From NCBI RefSeq assembly GCF_905475465.1, contig NC_062240.1, positions 4,231,001 to 4,295,000 on the forward strand: a stretch of 64,000 bases of DNA, in the 5' to 3' direction. Under the pieces are notes generated by a model that had not been told where the DNA came from, did not search any database, and worked only from the letters and a program-made list of their open reading frames with translations. The translations under genes were made by a program, and so were the position numbers. Source of the stretch: Pieris napi (lineage: Eukaryota > Arthropoda > Insecta > Lepidoptera > Pieridae). This document shows, in pieces, positions 13,341 through 23,447 of this stretch (its first letter is position 1; every line of letters starts with the position of its first letter).

Positions 13341-13816
13341 TTATTTATTTAATTGCTGCTGTAACATTTTGAGCCTTAGAAGATGCTCCTGTCTAGCCCT
13401 TTCGTGAGCTTCGGCAAGTTGCTTCTGTAATCTGTTTGAGCTCATGTGTTTCAGCCATCTGCCTTTGTTTTGTTTCGTGCTCTTTCTGCAAACACTGGAA
13501 CACTACCGTGTTGCGGAGTTTGGCACTTTCCACTATTTGAGATGCCTAAAAAATTTAAGTATGATGAATGAAATGGTTTTGAATGAAATAGTCCTTTCTC
13601 TATCACATTGATACTAACCTCTTCTAACTTTTGTACTGCAGAACGCGGCTTTTTATGTAAAATTCTAGTCCTCTTTGTCTGAGGTTTTGGAGTTTCTATT
13701 AGCTGCAAATAATAAAATGTTATTAGTATATTAAGTAAATGTGTATATAATTGCTTTGGTTGATAAAATAAATACAACTTACATTAGAATTATGAGTTGT
13801 ATCAGAATTATTAAAT
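13341..13816 (-). pseudogene. Harbinger second-gene remnant (Myb/MADF-like partner), three exon pieces
   Basis: Reading the minus strand, an exon piece ends about 13784 at a GTAAGT donor. An 84-bp exon (13702-13619) lies between a TTTGCAG acceptor and a GTTAGT donor and encodes a basic stretch ending in SAVQKLEE. After a 73-bp intron the last exon (13545-13341) starts ASQIVESAKLRNTVV and goes on into a long charged coiled coil. A one-base frameshift near 13435 separates the two halves of that coil, and the second half ends in LKMLQQQLNK and a stop at 13341-13343. Harbinger elements usually carry such a DNA-binding partner gene facing the transposase. The DNA-binding N-terminus is absent here. 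The splice sites and exon phases fit well; the family name is inferred from position and composition. Confidence 0.65.
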
Positions 13817-14087
13817 CAAACGTCAATCAAACACGGCGGGTTGCCAGGGTAACAATAAATAAGGGTCGTTTTGTTATTCAACCAATACACATCAATTATT
13901 GGTCAAAGAGGTGTTTATGTCCTGTACAAGCTCTATTCACTGAATTACTATCGCCTTGTTATAACGCATGTATAGTGATTTTTTATTAGTAAGACCGATT
14001 GAATATAGATATACAAATACATGGAGTGATCATATACTCGTACATGATCATCTATTGGGGCTTTTACCTTAGTAATAATTAATTTAC

Positions 14088-14103
14088 AAAGAAGTTTCAC
14101 TTC
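14088..14103. repeat. inverted copy of the AAGTGAAACTTCTTTA end motif
   Basis: Reads AAAGAAGTTTCACTTC on +, the mirror of the motif at 12041-12056. Confidence 0.55.
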
Positions 14104-15605
14104 TGACATTTTTAAAAAATACTTTTAGACCACATTTTCTTCTCACGTTATATATGAGGACTAGATGTTGTATAAAGAATTTAACCTTCAATGAATAAAC
14201 GATATTTGATTACTAATTAGTACCGTTCAGTGAACTCTCTCACTCCGATGGTTTTGCGATGCAAAATTAAGTAGCCAATCTAAATCAATTCTACCGGAAC
14301 TTCTACTTCAAACTGGAAGTCATAATTTGGATTCGGCAACTCCGTTTCTCAGTTACGGTAGTCTCAATTGCATGCATAAGACCCATCAGAGAAGAAGGCA
14401 TCGAAACCACCTCTTTGTTTCAGTGGCTTCTAAATTACAGCAAAACAATAATTACTCGCCTAAGAAACATGATATCAGAAACAAACGCTTGTATTGATAC
14501 ACAGATGCCATTAGGTAATCTATTTAACCTAGAAAGCAGCGCAGAATTCATAGAACTTAATAGAATTCTAGTGATCCCGTCTTGAGCGCTACCACTATAG
14601 AAAAAATGGTTTGACAGCTCCTGAAACTAGATCTATGTTAGATTGACGTTCTAGAATATGGGCTTTGGACTCCCTGACCACAGACCTATAAAGATGAAAA
14701 ATAAATTAAGATATGCCATTTATTCAAAATGTCCAGAAAATTTTAGCAGCGGTTCAGAAAATGTTCGCGTTCGTTTCATAAACTTGGCACTTTGCAAGAA
14801 TGAAAGTTTTCAGGAAAAGGCTTTTTGCCTCACAAAAAATGGAAAGCTAAAGTATTATGTAAGGACATATTTTTTAAGTATACAGTAAATTTTTGTTTCT
14901 TATAAATCGTTGAATTCACATCGTTCCACCTGCAAAACACAAATTTTTCTTGTTAAAATACATTGTTGCACGGTCTGTGATATTATGCTATTTCATATTG
15001 TGTATTTTTTTTTAATCTATAGATTTGTAGCGACACCTACAATCTGTGCTTACAAATCACTGTAATGACGTCATACAAGCGCTAACGAAGTTATTTCGGG
15101 CAATTATTATTCTTATACCTTTCCGACCTTATCCACTGGGGCATTCGGGCTGGCCAGTCAGTGGTTACACTGATTCGAGGAGGATCCTCCTTTGGAGAAA
15201 CAGGTCACCTTTCTCCCTCCACAGATTAGTAAACTTTTTGACAATTAACAATATAGCACAATAGAATATAATTAATCTATATAAAGTATTTGCAAGTTTA
15301 GTGACAATAGACATGAAGACATTATGAGGTTTATTTTTGGTTGTCAAATCCAATTAATGTCAAAATCGGTTCACGGACTAAGTTATGCATTCACAAAATA
15401 TACGCGTCGATATGTTAACCTCCTTTTATGGTCTTTGAAGTCGTCTATAAATAACTAAAAGTTTCTCTTTTCAAATTCCATGAAGCTTCTTTTTATTTAA
15501 ATGGAATTCGGGAAAAATTATTAGGCTACGTTAATGGATGTTTTGTTTATCTATGTTTATTAGCTAAGGAATCATTATTTTATTTAAAAACATTGTTCTA
15601 ATTGA
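14104..15605. other. unassigned stretch with one 80-codon open run
   Basis: A stop-free run from 14343 to 14582 (+) has gene-like composition but no ATG at its start and no family I recognise. A second frame follows at 14658-14888. The two could be pieces of a decayed TE gene. Otherwise the region is AT-rich without features. Confidence 0.35.
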
Positions 15606-17378
15606 ATGTTCTTAGTAGTTAAAGGAACGCATTTCAAAAATAAGTGTGAAATCATGGAAGACCTGCACAACAAACACGATAGCTTCAATGTGCACAAAAA
15701 TATTAAAGAAATGTTGGGACTTAAGTGCAGCAATTTAACTAGCTTAGCCGATACAAACGGGCAGCTACTTTTTAGTATTGAGGCCAAGAAGGATAGATGG
15801 TTGGAATACATATCAAAAATGTTTGAAGACCCAACAAGACACCTCGCAATGTCCTTAACTGGTAATGATACTGGCCCACCCATAATAAAAGCAGAAATTT
15901 TATATGCGTTAAAATTGGCTAAATTGGGCAGAACCCCAGGTCCAGATGGCATCCCAGTAGAGGTCGTTAAACTCTTGGAAGGGGAGAACATAAACTTGCT
16001 CAAACGATTATTCAATCACATTTATGACACAGGTGACCTCCCAACCGAGTGGCTAAGATCTACGTTTATTACCCTCCCGAAAAAGAAAAACGCTAGAAAA
16101 TGCGAGGAATATCGTACAATTAGTCTTATGAGCCACGTGCTAAAGTTATTTTTGACCGTCATACATAACAGGATAAGAAGCAAGTGTGACGAACAATTGG
16201 GAGATAACCAGTTTGGCTTTCGCTCTGGTGTAGGCACACGTGAGGCTCTTTTTGCTCTGAATGTCCTTGTACAGAAGTGTCAAGATATGCAGAATGACGT
16301 CTTCCTATGCTTTATAGACTATGAAAAAGCTTTTGACAAGGTAAAGCATGACGTTCTCATAAATCGTTTAATTGACACCGGTCTCGATGAAAAGGATCTA
16401 AGAGTAATCAGAAACCTGTACAAAGACCAAAAAGCAACCGTGAAAGTGCATCACGAGGAAACGGATGAGATTGGCATTTACCGTGGTGTTCGTCAAGGTT
16501 GTATATTGTCTCCGTTGCTATTCAATGTATATTCCGAAGCAACTATATCAGAGGCCATTGAGGGGTTAGAGGTTGGTGTGAAAGTTAACGGAAAGATAAT
16601 CAACAACATTCGCTATGCAGACGACACTGTTTTAATAGCCTCGTTAATGGATGATTTACAAATGCTTGTTAATAAAGTTCATGAAACTAGCGAAAGAGAC
16701 GGTCTGACTATTAATGCAGTAAAGACGAAGGTGATGGTCATTTCCCGAAACGATACTTTAGTTCCTAATTTATCCGTAGCTGGTAGAACGTTGGAACGGG
16801 TGCGGCAATACAAGTATTTGGGAACTTGGGTTACAAACGAGTGGAATCCTGATCAGGAAATTAGGTCTCGAATCGAAATTGCCCGAGGATCTTTCAACAA
16901 AATGAAGAAAGTTTTGTGCTGCCGTCACATGACCATTAAACTCCGAGTCCGACTTCTCCTTTGTTACATATGGCCAATTGTTCTGTACGGCTGTGAAGCT
17001 TGGACAATTAAAGAAGATACCCGCCGGCGCTTAGAAGCATTTGAGATGTGGTGCTATCGTCGCATGCTTCGAATAAGCTGGATCCAGAAGGTCTCTAACG
17101 AGAAGGTTCTGAAACGAGTTGGAATGTCGAAAAAACTTTTGCAGAACATTAAACAACGGAAAGTTGCGTACCTGGGCCACGTGTTGCGCCATGACCGCTA
17201 CCACCTCCTTCAATTAATTATAATGGGTAAAATCCAGGGTAAACGGCGTGTTGGTAGAAGGAAGAAATCATGGCTCCGCAACGTTAGAGAATGGACAGGT
17301 ATTGCAACTGCAGAAGAGTTGCTGCATCTGGCACAGGACAAGACACGGTTCAAGATACTGACGGCCAACCTCCAGTAA
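15606..17378 (+). CDS. non-LTR retrotransposon reverse transcriptase (RTE-like), 5'-truncated but open
   Basis: This 590-residue frame encodes the RNA-dependent DNA polymerase of a LINE. The fingers and palm motifs are present in order: PGPDGIP near residue 111, LPKK near 157, GFRSGVGTREA near 204, FIDYEKAFDKVKHD near 236 with the first catalytic Asp (238), GVRQGCILSPLLFN near 294, and the YADD box at 337-340 with the other two catalytic Asp. The thumb motif YKYLGTWVT is near 402. A long RTE-type C-terminal tail has LEAFEMWCYRRMLRISW near 476 and a basic GKRRVGRRKKSWLRNVREW stretch near 545. The N-terminal apurinic endonuclease domain of full RTE proteins (about 950-1000 residues in all) is absent. 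The apparent start is therefore only the first Met in the truncated frame. The polymerase has no stops or frameshifts, which suggests a fairly recent insertion. The clade name is from recall of lepidopteran RTE proteins. Confidence 0.9.
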   Translation: MFLVVKGTHFKNKCEIMEDLHNKHDSFNVHKNIKEMLGLKCSNLTSLADTNGQLLFSIEAKKDRWLEYISKMFEDPTRHLAMSLTGNDTGPPIIKAEILYALKLAKLGRTPGPDGIPVEVVKLLEGENINLLKRLFNHIYDTGDLPTEWLRSTFITLPKKKNARKCEEYRTISLMSHVLKLFLTVIHNRIRSKCDEQLGDNQFGFRSGVGTREALFALNVLVQKCQDMQNDVFLCFIDYEKAFDKVKHDVLINRLIDTGLDEKDLRVIRNLYKDQKATVKVHHEETDEIGIYRGVRQGCILSPLLFNVYSEATISEAIEGLEVGVKVNGKIINNIRYADDTVLIASLMDDLQMLVNKVHETSERDGLTINAVKTKVMVISRNDTLVPNLSVAGRTLERVRQYKYLGTWVTNEWNPDQEIRSRIEIARGSFNKMKKVLCCRHMTIKLRVRLLLCYIWPIVLYGCEAWTIKEDTRRRLEAFEMWCYRRMLRISWIQKVSNEKVLKRVGMSKKLLQNIKQRKVAYLGHVLRHDRYHLLQLIIMGKIQGKRRVGRRKKSWLRNVREWTGIATAEELLHLAQDKTRFKILTANLQ

Positions 17379-17410
17379 TGGAGAGGCACTAAAAGAAGAA
17401 AGAAGAAGAA
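15606..17410 (+). mobile_element. 5'-truncated RTE-like LINE copy
   Basis: The reverse transcriptase frame runs almost to the 3' end. A very short 3' UTR (GGAGAGGCACT) follows, then a simple GAA-rich tail (AAAAGAAGAAAGAAGAAGAA), as expected for RTE elements that end in microsatellite-like repeats rather than poly(A). The 5' boundary is not fixed from this window and no target duplication was identified. A related 3' fragment lies at 50062-50290 (-). Confidence 0.82.
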
Positions 17411-18827
17411 CGTCATAAAAGCCCGTATACAATTTTTATATTTCCACTTTTTTTGAATTTGACAATGACAGCTGACAAGTTAATATTGTGACGTCCGGTG
17501 AAGTTTGCTATGAATATTGTGAAAAATCTCCTTTTAAATTTTAATGCAACTGGCATGTTAATTAAGAAAACTACGTTTAATTTCAAAACGAATAATTATA
17601 AATCCTAAACTTCTTCTACATTTACGAAGTTCATGTATAGTTTTTCTAAAGTAATCGCAATAATTTCAGGCTAGAGGAATAAAGTAAATAAACAAGTATA
17701 AATTTATTCACAATGTAAACAAATCGAAGGGAAGAGCGTAATCGGCCTCACAAAGACAGCATCATAAAATAAATTACTCTTCACAAAGCGATCGGACATT
17801 ATCGATCCATTTGAATCACTTCGAGTCCTTTTCACTTAGAACTCTCAATAATGTATTTGATAATTTCCGTTCCATCGCAAAAAGGTTAAAAAAACGTTAA
17901 AGTGCTATTCTAAAAGCATTCGATATTTTTATCGTCATACGCTTGGAACGTTCGTAAATAGAACGGACTTTTTATGTTACTATAAACCTCGTCCATAACG
18001 GACAAACATGTTTTACTGTTACTGCTATGTATAAAGAAATGAAGCTTCGTTCAATGTTGACATTGAAAGGAGATTATTGATCCATTGCGATTGTGTAGTT
18101 ACATTGTAATACATTTTGTTTGACGTTATCTATTGAACGTCGAACGGATAGGAACTTATATAAGATTTACTCTCGCTTGTTCTACAAGATAGACATCACC
18201 TTTCATTGTATCTTTTCTACAACATTTTTTTATTTCATTTCATTTAGAACTATAGCAGCTAACCACTTATTTCTTAAAGGAAAAGCATTATTAAAACCAA
18301 CACTGATAATTTTTAGACAACATTTTCTTCCATTTTAAACCAGAAAATGGGGACTTTTTTGTGTATGTTCTGTATAGAAAGCACAATAATAGACCCCTGG
18401 GTGTCCCAAAACCCATTCCAATGTTATCGGCACAGTTGGTCGCTCCTGTTTTTTGCGATACCAATTTGAGGATTTACGCACATCAACGAATACAAAAGAT
18501 CTTGCCAAATATTTTGATATGGTCGATTGGTTCCTGTACTTTTATACATAAGCGGGAAATTGTAAATGTATAATAACTTCAAACCTGTTTTCAATTTCCA
18601 AGAGATTACTGTTTATTCATTAACAAAATTAATAAGGCATGATTTGATCTAAATGTTTAATGAAATTTATTTTTATTTAATTAATTTATTTTGACACTAA
18701 TAAGTTTGTTCATCACTTCTAAGTTAACTCAGAGAACTTTATCGCTTTAGTTTATTCTAAGAGTACACAGTCTTCACATATAATTATTTAACAAATATAA
18801 CAAAATATTGTAAACCTATTTTAAAAG
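17411..18827. other. AT-rich stretch, nothing recognised
   Basis: Two short frames (18120-18338 and 18361-18573) have no recognisable domains, and codon content is typical of chance. No repeats were matched. Confidence 0.45.
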
Positions 18828-18970
18828 AGTAAGTGTGGAGTTTCTTGCCCATTCTTCTCCACACGAAACTACCTTTTGGAAGGGGCAACTAGAATCTTCT
18901 TTGTGTTTTTTTTGACGTTCAAAAGTGCCATTTTAGTTGGTCTAATTGAAATAAATGATTTGACTTTGAA
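18828..18970 (+). repeat. LINE-like 3'-end module
   Basis: Contains GAGTTTCTTGCCCATTCTTC and then TTTGACGTTCAAAAGTGCCA, ending near AATTGAAATAAATGATTTGA. The same GTTTATTGCC / TTCTTCTC / TTTGACGTTCATAAGTG arrangement is present on the minus strand in the repeats at 33038, 54811 and 55490. This looks like a conserved LINE or SINE 3' tail; the parent family is not determined. Confidence 0.6.
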
Positions 18971-19268
18971 ATTAAAATTCAAAGATTAAACGTAAACTTT
19001 ATAAATGAGTTTTAAATCTTGTGTATGTATTTGTAATTCCTCTTAAACGGCTGGTGTGATTTAAATGAATGAAATGAAATGTTGTGTTAAAGTTCAATCA
19101 ATTACAATTTACAATTAGATTTCAGTTTGAAATTGTACTTAACACGTGTTTTGGGCAGTATAATATACCTAAAACTGCGAATCCATACTTATTTTAAGTC
19201 TGCACTGTTTATGTTTAATCATTTATTTTCGCATCAATTTTCTAATCTAATAATTAAAAATATATATA
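18971..19268. other. AT-rich spacer
   Basis: No feature seen. Confidence 0.4.
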
Positions 19269-19435
19269 CAGCCTTGCTATTCTGTAACTAACTTCTCCGG
19301 TCCCTGCTTGTAGTTTATTGTTTTAATCAGAGTGCCAAATCGTAAAATGACTGCTTTACGACTGATTTGAGCGCGACCGCCCCTATGAAAACCGCTGTGT
19401 GAGTTCGAAAAGTGAGCTACAGAATCGCAAGGCTG
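19269..19435. mobile_element. palindromic MITE, family P, copy 1 (one arm deleted)
   Basis: Ends are CAGCCTTGC...TTCTG on the left and its inverse on the right. The right arm is long and matches the copies at 31281-31530 and 46515-46732 (AAAATGACTGCTTTACGACT, then CGACCGCC and GTTCGAAAAGTGAG). The left arm is reduced to about 30 bp. No coding capacity. The superfamily is unknown; the CAG ends would fit hAT, but no 8-bp target duplication is seen. Confidence 0.75.
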
Positions 19436-19983
19436 ATGTGCGAACAGGTTGCAAGGGGCTGCTTGAACCAATAGCTTTGGAAATACTGTCAACAAATAAA
19501 TAAATAAATTTGATTATTATTCTCTTCATTTCTCGCTAGTTAATTGCTTGGTACTGTACAAGTATGCGTTTAAAGAATTGTTTTTTTTTTATAATAATAC
19601 CCATACATGACGAATTTATTCGACACATCCAGTATTCGTATCGTAACAATCTATGGCGCTGTAGAGTAAGCATGATGTGCGCTTCGGGCGAACCAGCTTA
19701 ACCACTTATTGGCTGGCCCGAAGGCCCTAGCGGTTGAGAAGTTGTATATATCCTTAGCGGCCGGAATACCATTGTTATCACTTTTCAGGGTATTACAGTT
19801 ATAACAGTAAGCGCAGATTGTAGTTGTCGCTCGCAGACATTAATACATACCGATCCAAAGTGAGAATTGTGCGTAGCTTACTAATCGACGATACAGCTGT
19901 TTTATTGATAATAGGGTGTACCACCAATTGATACAATTATTTTACTGGAAATCGAATCCGGTTGCGTTACTAAATCATAAAAA
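19436..19983. other. unassigned stretch
   Basis: A GC-richer patch at 19640-19770 contains GGCTGGCCCGAAGGCC but has no known identity. Confidence 0.35.
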
Positions 19984-20035
19984 ATCAGTGGCGTTACAAC
20001 CTTTTAGGTTTAGACCTCAGACTCGTTTCATAACA
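19984..20035 (-). repeat. SINE family 1, 3' end only
   Basis: AATCAGTGGCGTTACAACCT and the following bases match the 3' end of the SINE at 1375-1662. The rest is missing. Confidence 0.75.
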
Positions 20036-20043
20036 AAAAATTG

Positions 20044-20086
20044 TTTTTTGTAATGTTTAAAGAACTTTATTTCTCATTACAAAAAA
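20044..20086. repeat. 12-bp inverted repeat
   Basis: TTTTTTGTAATG at 20044-20055 is mirrored by CATTACAAAAAA at 20075-20086. It sits just inside the tail of the SINE fragment. Confidence 0.6.
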
Positions 20087-20128
20087 TGTATTTTTATTTA
20101 CATGAGAAATTTCATATAATATAAATGT

Positions 20129-20269
20129 ACGAACGAGATACGCGTCGCCATCAGCTATCCCAATTTTAGTCTATCAGGCTCATTTTAACATGTATATTTA
20201 ATGCCCCTTTGAATTGATTAAACACGCTAATCTTCCGAATTTTAGTGGGTAATTGATTAAATAATTGCA
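20129..20269 (+). repeat. dispersed repeat Q, copy 1
   Basis: About 140 bp starting ACGAACGAGATACGCGTCGC. It matches, in inverted orientation, the segment ending at 22920. Differences are scattered through the match, so the copies are old. Confidence 0.8.
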
Positions 20270-20805
20270 CACCCTCATACTCAATAGAGTTTTTTAAATA
20301 ATTTTAACAGACTTTTTAAAATTCGAACTAACGTAAAGTGGAGGTACTTTGTACAAGGAGGTACAAGTTGCAAATTACAATCGTGTCAAGCTGTCTTCAA
20401 CATTTCAACAGTATGAAACGTATTCTAGTATAGGAATTTTTTGGTGCAAAAAACATTTTTCATACTAAGACACGTTACAAAGGAGTTCCTTTCGGACTTG
20501 AACACAATGTATGCGATTTTTCCGTGCCGAATTTTTAAAACGAAACTTCACGTGCTATTTGGGGCGTTGACACATTAAGCCGAACATTATAAATGAATGC
20601 TCGGTATAAACGGTATTATTGAATTTTATTTTTAATAAGATACTGTGGGACATTACAATCTAGCCCAATTTAAGACTAATAAGAATAAATAACATAAGAA
20701 AGTGTATAATAACACTTTCAGAAGAAGAAGATACAATGCTCTTGTGAACTATATGTTTCATATTTATTTAGACCGACTACGCACTTGCAAAACTTCTGGT
20801 AATGT
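20270..20805. other. AT-rich stretch
   Basis: No feature recognised. Confidence 0.4.
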
Positions 20806-20862
20806 GCTATGGGCGGTTTCACTTAATATGAGGTGAGCCTCCTGCCAGCTTTCCAGGGGGAA
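20806..20862 (+). repeat. LINE family A 3'-end scrap
   Basis: GGGCGGTTTCACTTAATATG and AGGTGAGCCTCCTGCC match the 3' end shared by the family A copies (see 29930-30362). Confidence 0.7.
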
Positions 20863-21331
20863 TACAATACAACTAATTCGAAAGATTTATAAAAGTTGGT
20901 TTATCAAAGTAATGCAATGATTTATTATTTCCCATTACCACTAGTTATTTCAGGTAGTAATCATAATAAATATATCAAAATATTTTCATCAACTTATCGT
21001 CGACTGACTGCTTAGAACTAAGTTAGCTTAAATTATAAAACAAAAACAATCAATAAAGAGTTTTTATATTTGATTATTTTAAATTAAGAACGAGTGACGA
21101 TACAGCAGAATCTCGACACACCTCTATATTTACTATGTGCCTGAACTGCACTTTTATAACGTGGCACTGGTTTGCCTGTCTTTACGATATGACAGTTATT
21201 ACTCTACCCATAAAGACTATAATAGACTGGCAGTATTAAGGCCTTCGTCAGGTCGTTAACTAAATATAATTTCCTCGTATGTGACTAGCAACACGTTTTC
21301 CGTTATTTTCTGGTGTATGCGGTTCATTTTT
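20863..21331. other. AT-rich spacer
   Basis: No feature recognised. Confidence 0.4.
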
Positions 21332-21395
21332 GACCAATTTTTGTCAAGGAAATATTTTTAATGTTGTTAGACTGTCTAAGTTTGAATAGCAGTAG
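21332..21395 (-). repeat. SINE-like family 3, truncated copy
   Basis: GACCAATTTTTGTCAAGGAA then ATTTTTAATGTTGTT matches the tails of the two copies downstream. Confidence 0.65.
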
Positions 21396-21440
21396 TTTGA
21401 AACGAAAGCAGTAGAACAGTTTTTATTTAGGTAAAGAATT

Positions 21441-21860
21441 TGTCAAATTTTTGTCACGGAAAAATTTTTAGGGTCTGTTTCACAATGTACGGATAAGTTC
21501 TACATAAGTTCCAAATTAGCTATTTGTTACTTATTGGTAGGATAAACACTATTGTTGCGTTTCACGACTGTCAGATATCGCTATTCGTCACATAAAGTCC
21601 ATCATAAGTTATGAGTCCGATGAATGTCAAATAGCACAATTTATCTTCCAAATAAATTATGTGTTGCAGAGCTATTTGGTACTTTATCCATACATTGTGA
21701 AACAGACCCTTAATATTGTAAAAGTCTTAAGTTTGATTTGCACCCGAAGTGCATTGTCTTTTTTAACCCTAATAGATTGGTAGTATGCTGCCGGAAATCG
21801 AATATAGGATCTTCAGTTTATACACCGTCTGCATTAACTATATGTTCGGAAGCAGTAGTT
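21441..21860 (-). repeat. SINE-like family 3, copy interrupted by a MITE
   Basis: The two halves (21441-21470 and 21710-21860) line up with the copy at 21895-22045 once the MITE between them is removed. On the minus strand the head has a B-box-like TATTCGATTTCC, so a tRNA-derived origin is likely. One of three neighbouring copies in the same orientation. Confidence 0.7.
21471..21709. mobile_element. Tourist-like MITE with TTA target duplication, 239 bp
   Basis: Inverted ends GGGTCTGTTTCACAATGTAC and its mirror, about 26 bp with one mismatch. TTA precedes the left end (21468-21470) and follows the right end (21710-21712). The homologous neighbouring repeats carry a single uninterrupted TTTTTAATGTTGT at this site, which independently confirms both ends and the duplication. 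TTA duplications are typical of PIF/Harbinger MITEs. No coding capacity. Confidence 0.9.
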
Positions 21861-21894
21861 TCACCTGATTTTGATTAGGTATTTTAATGTATTT

Positions 21895-22045
21895 AACCAA
21901 TTTTTGTCAAGGAAATCTTTTTAATGTTGTTTTAAAACAGTTTGAATTGCAGCCGAATATAACATTATCTATTTAATGATAATTGTAGTAGTCTGTCGGA
22001 AATCGAACCTAGAATCTTTAGATCTGCGCTAACTATATAATCGCT
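21895..22045 (-). repeat. SINE-like family 3, uninterrupted copy
   Basis: On the minus strand it reads TAGTTAGCGCAGATCTAAAG, then a B-box-like AGGTTCGATTTCC. It ends in TTGACAAAAATTGGTT. It provides the empty site for the MITE in the neighbouring copy. Confidence 0.68.
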
Positions 22046-22780
22046 ATACAACTTATTTTGAATAGTTAAAGAATGTCATATAAATATCATATTTTTGAAT
22101 GTCAATACAAATATTTGTTATTTATATACTAAATTTAGTGAACTTCTTCAATTATTATTAATTCAATTCATCTGGTCAAAAAAGATGTTAAGTTTATTTT
22201 TGAGCTTTTTATCCGTCCGTCTATCGGACTCATATTTTTATTTGCTAGTTACAGTTCCTGCTTTTCCTACAGATTGAACGTGCATCGTCGCGTTTATACA
22301 ATCGATAAATAAAATGTAACTAAGTTTGCACCTTGTTGTAGAAGGCTAAACTCCTAGCTTGAACTACTGCAGAGTTGAACACTTCGCTATAACTATTACT
22401 GTTTGATTGAACTACTTTGGAATGTTAGAGTTGTACCTAACTGTACTTGGAATTCTGTTGTATTAAACACAGATCCTATATTAATAATAAAATGTTATGA
22501 GGTGAGTTGAATCGTATGAAATGAGAGACAATATTGGCAAATCAAATAAACGACTTTGACGTTGTTAATTTATATGCTCTGTGACATATAATCACAATGA
22601 CAACTGACAGTAACGCCGTTGCTCCGTCACGGTCATTCTGACAGGCAACGCGTACTCTGCATCGAAAACAATTTGTGTGATAACTTGCAGATAACAGTAA
22701 ATTTGCAGCGAAACAGCGAGGTTGTTTATCTTGCCGAAGCCGCGTACAAATTATTTGAAGAAGTCTATTAAGTAGGGTTA
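22046..22780. other. AT-rich stretch, nothing recognised
   Basis: Short frames at 22095-22277 (+) and 22542-22784 (-) show no known domain. Confidence 0.4.
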
Positions 22781-22920
22781 GCAATTATTTAATCAATTAC
22801 CGTCTAAAATTTGTAATATTAGCGCGTTTAACCCATTCAAAAGGCATTAAATTTACATATCAGAATGAACCTAGTAGACTAACATTGGGACGGCTGGTGG
22901 CGACGTGTATCTCGTTCGTA
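22781..22920 (-). repeat. dispersed repeat Q, copy 2
   Basis: Inverted relative to the copy at 20129-20269, ending CGACGTGTATCTCGTTCGTA. Similarity may run a little further into 22921-22950. Confidence 0.8.
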
Positions 22921-22979
22921 TATACATATTAAGTTTCTTATGAAAAAAATGTGTGCGTGTACTAGGTATACACACGTAA

Positions 22980-23447
22980 GAAGTGAAACTTCTTTATGAC
23001 CTTATTTTTCGAAAAATGATCTACTATGTATATGCAACTTAACGAAATTGGTTAAATAAAGTTTAACAAAAGGCTTTTATTATCATAGACATGAATACAA
23101 ATACAATTATTTCATTTTACCTTATTACTACTAAGATTATTACAGAATTTCATTAATTGTAATATAATTATTACTATCATTGTTATCGTTATTATATATT
23201 TTTGTTATTAATGGCTTCGAATCTCTTCGGATCAACCGTGGTAGGGACAAGAAAAAGATGGTGCGTAACCGAAAAACGTGACGATTTGCTACAAAATTTC
23301 TCCCATACGTCGATAAAAAATTCATTCTAACGCCGATAAAGAAGTTTGACTTCAAAAAGCAACATGGCGCGTAACCGAAAAATGTGACGCGTAACGAAAA
23401 AATGTTACACTATTTTTTTCCCAACCCCGATAAAGAAGTTTCACTTC
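22980..23447. mobile_element. short element with 18-bp palindromic ends (GAAGTGAAACTTCTTTAT)
   Basis: A perfect inverted repeat lies at 22980-22997 and 23430-23447. A third, slightly altered copy of the motif is inside near 23335-23352. The interior also repeats GCGTAACCGAAAAATGTGAC with variation (23265-23400). Related ends occur at 12041/14088, 40557-40930 and 58180-58500. The superfamily is unknown. Confidence 0.65.

Larger units (their letters stand above)
12497..13996. mobile_element. PIF/Harbinger-type DNA transposon, deletion derivative
   Basis: The ends are inverted copies of CGGTCTTACTAATAAA (left from 12497, right ending about 13996). Between them lie two convergent broken genes: a Harbinger transposase on + and its usual partner protein on -. 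Their 3' ends meet near 13280-13340. At 1.5 kb the element is about half the usual autonomous size because the catalytic middle of the transposase and the front of the partner gene are gone. The expected 3-bp target duplication is not clear (TTT versus ATT next to the repeats), so the exact ends may be off by a base or two. Confidence 0.75.

Noticed and set aside
17210..17416. minus-strand proteins under the reverse transcriptase
   Set aside because: Antisense shadows of the RTE frame.
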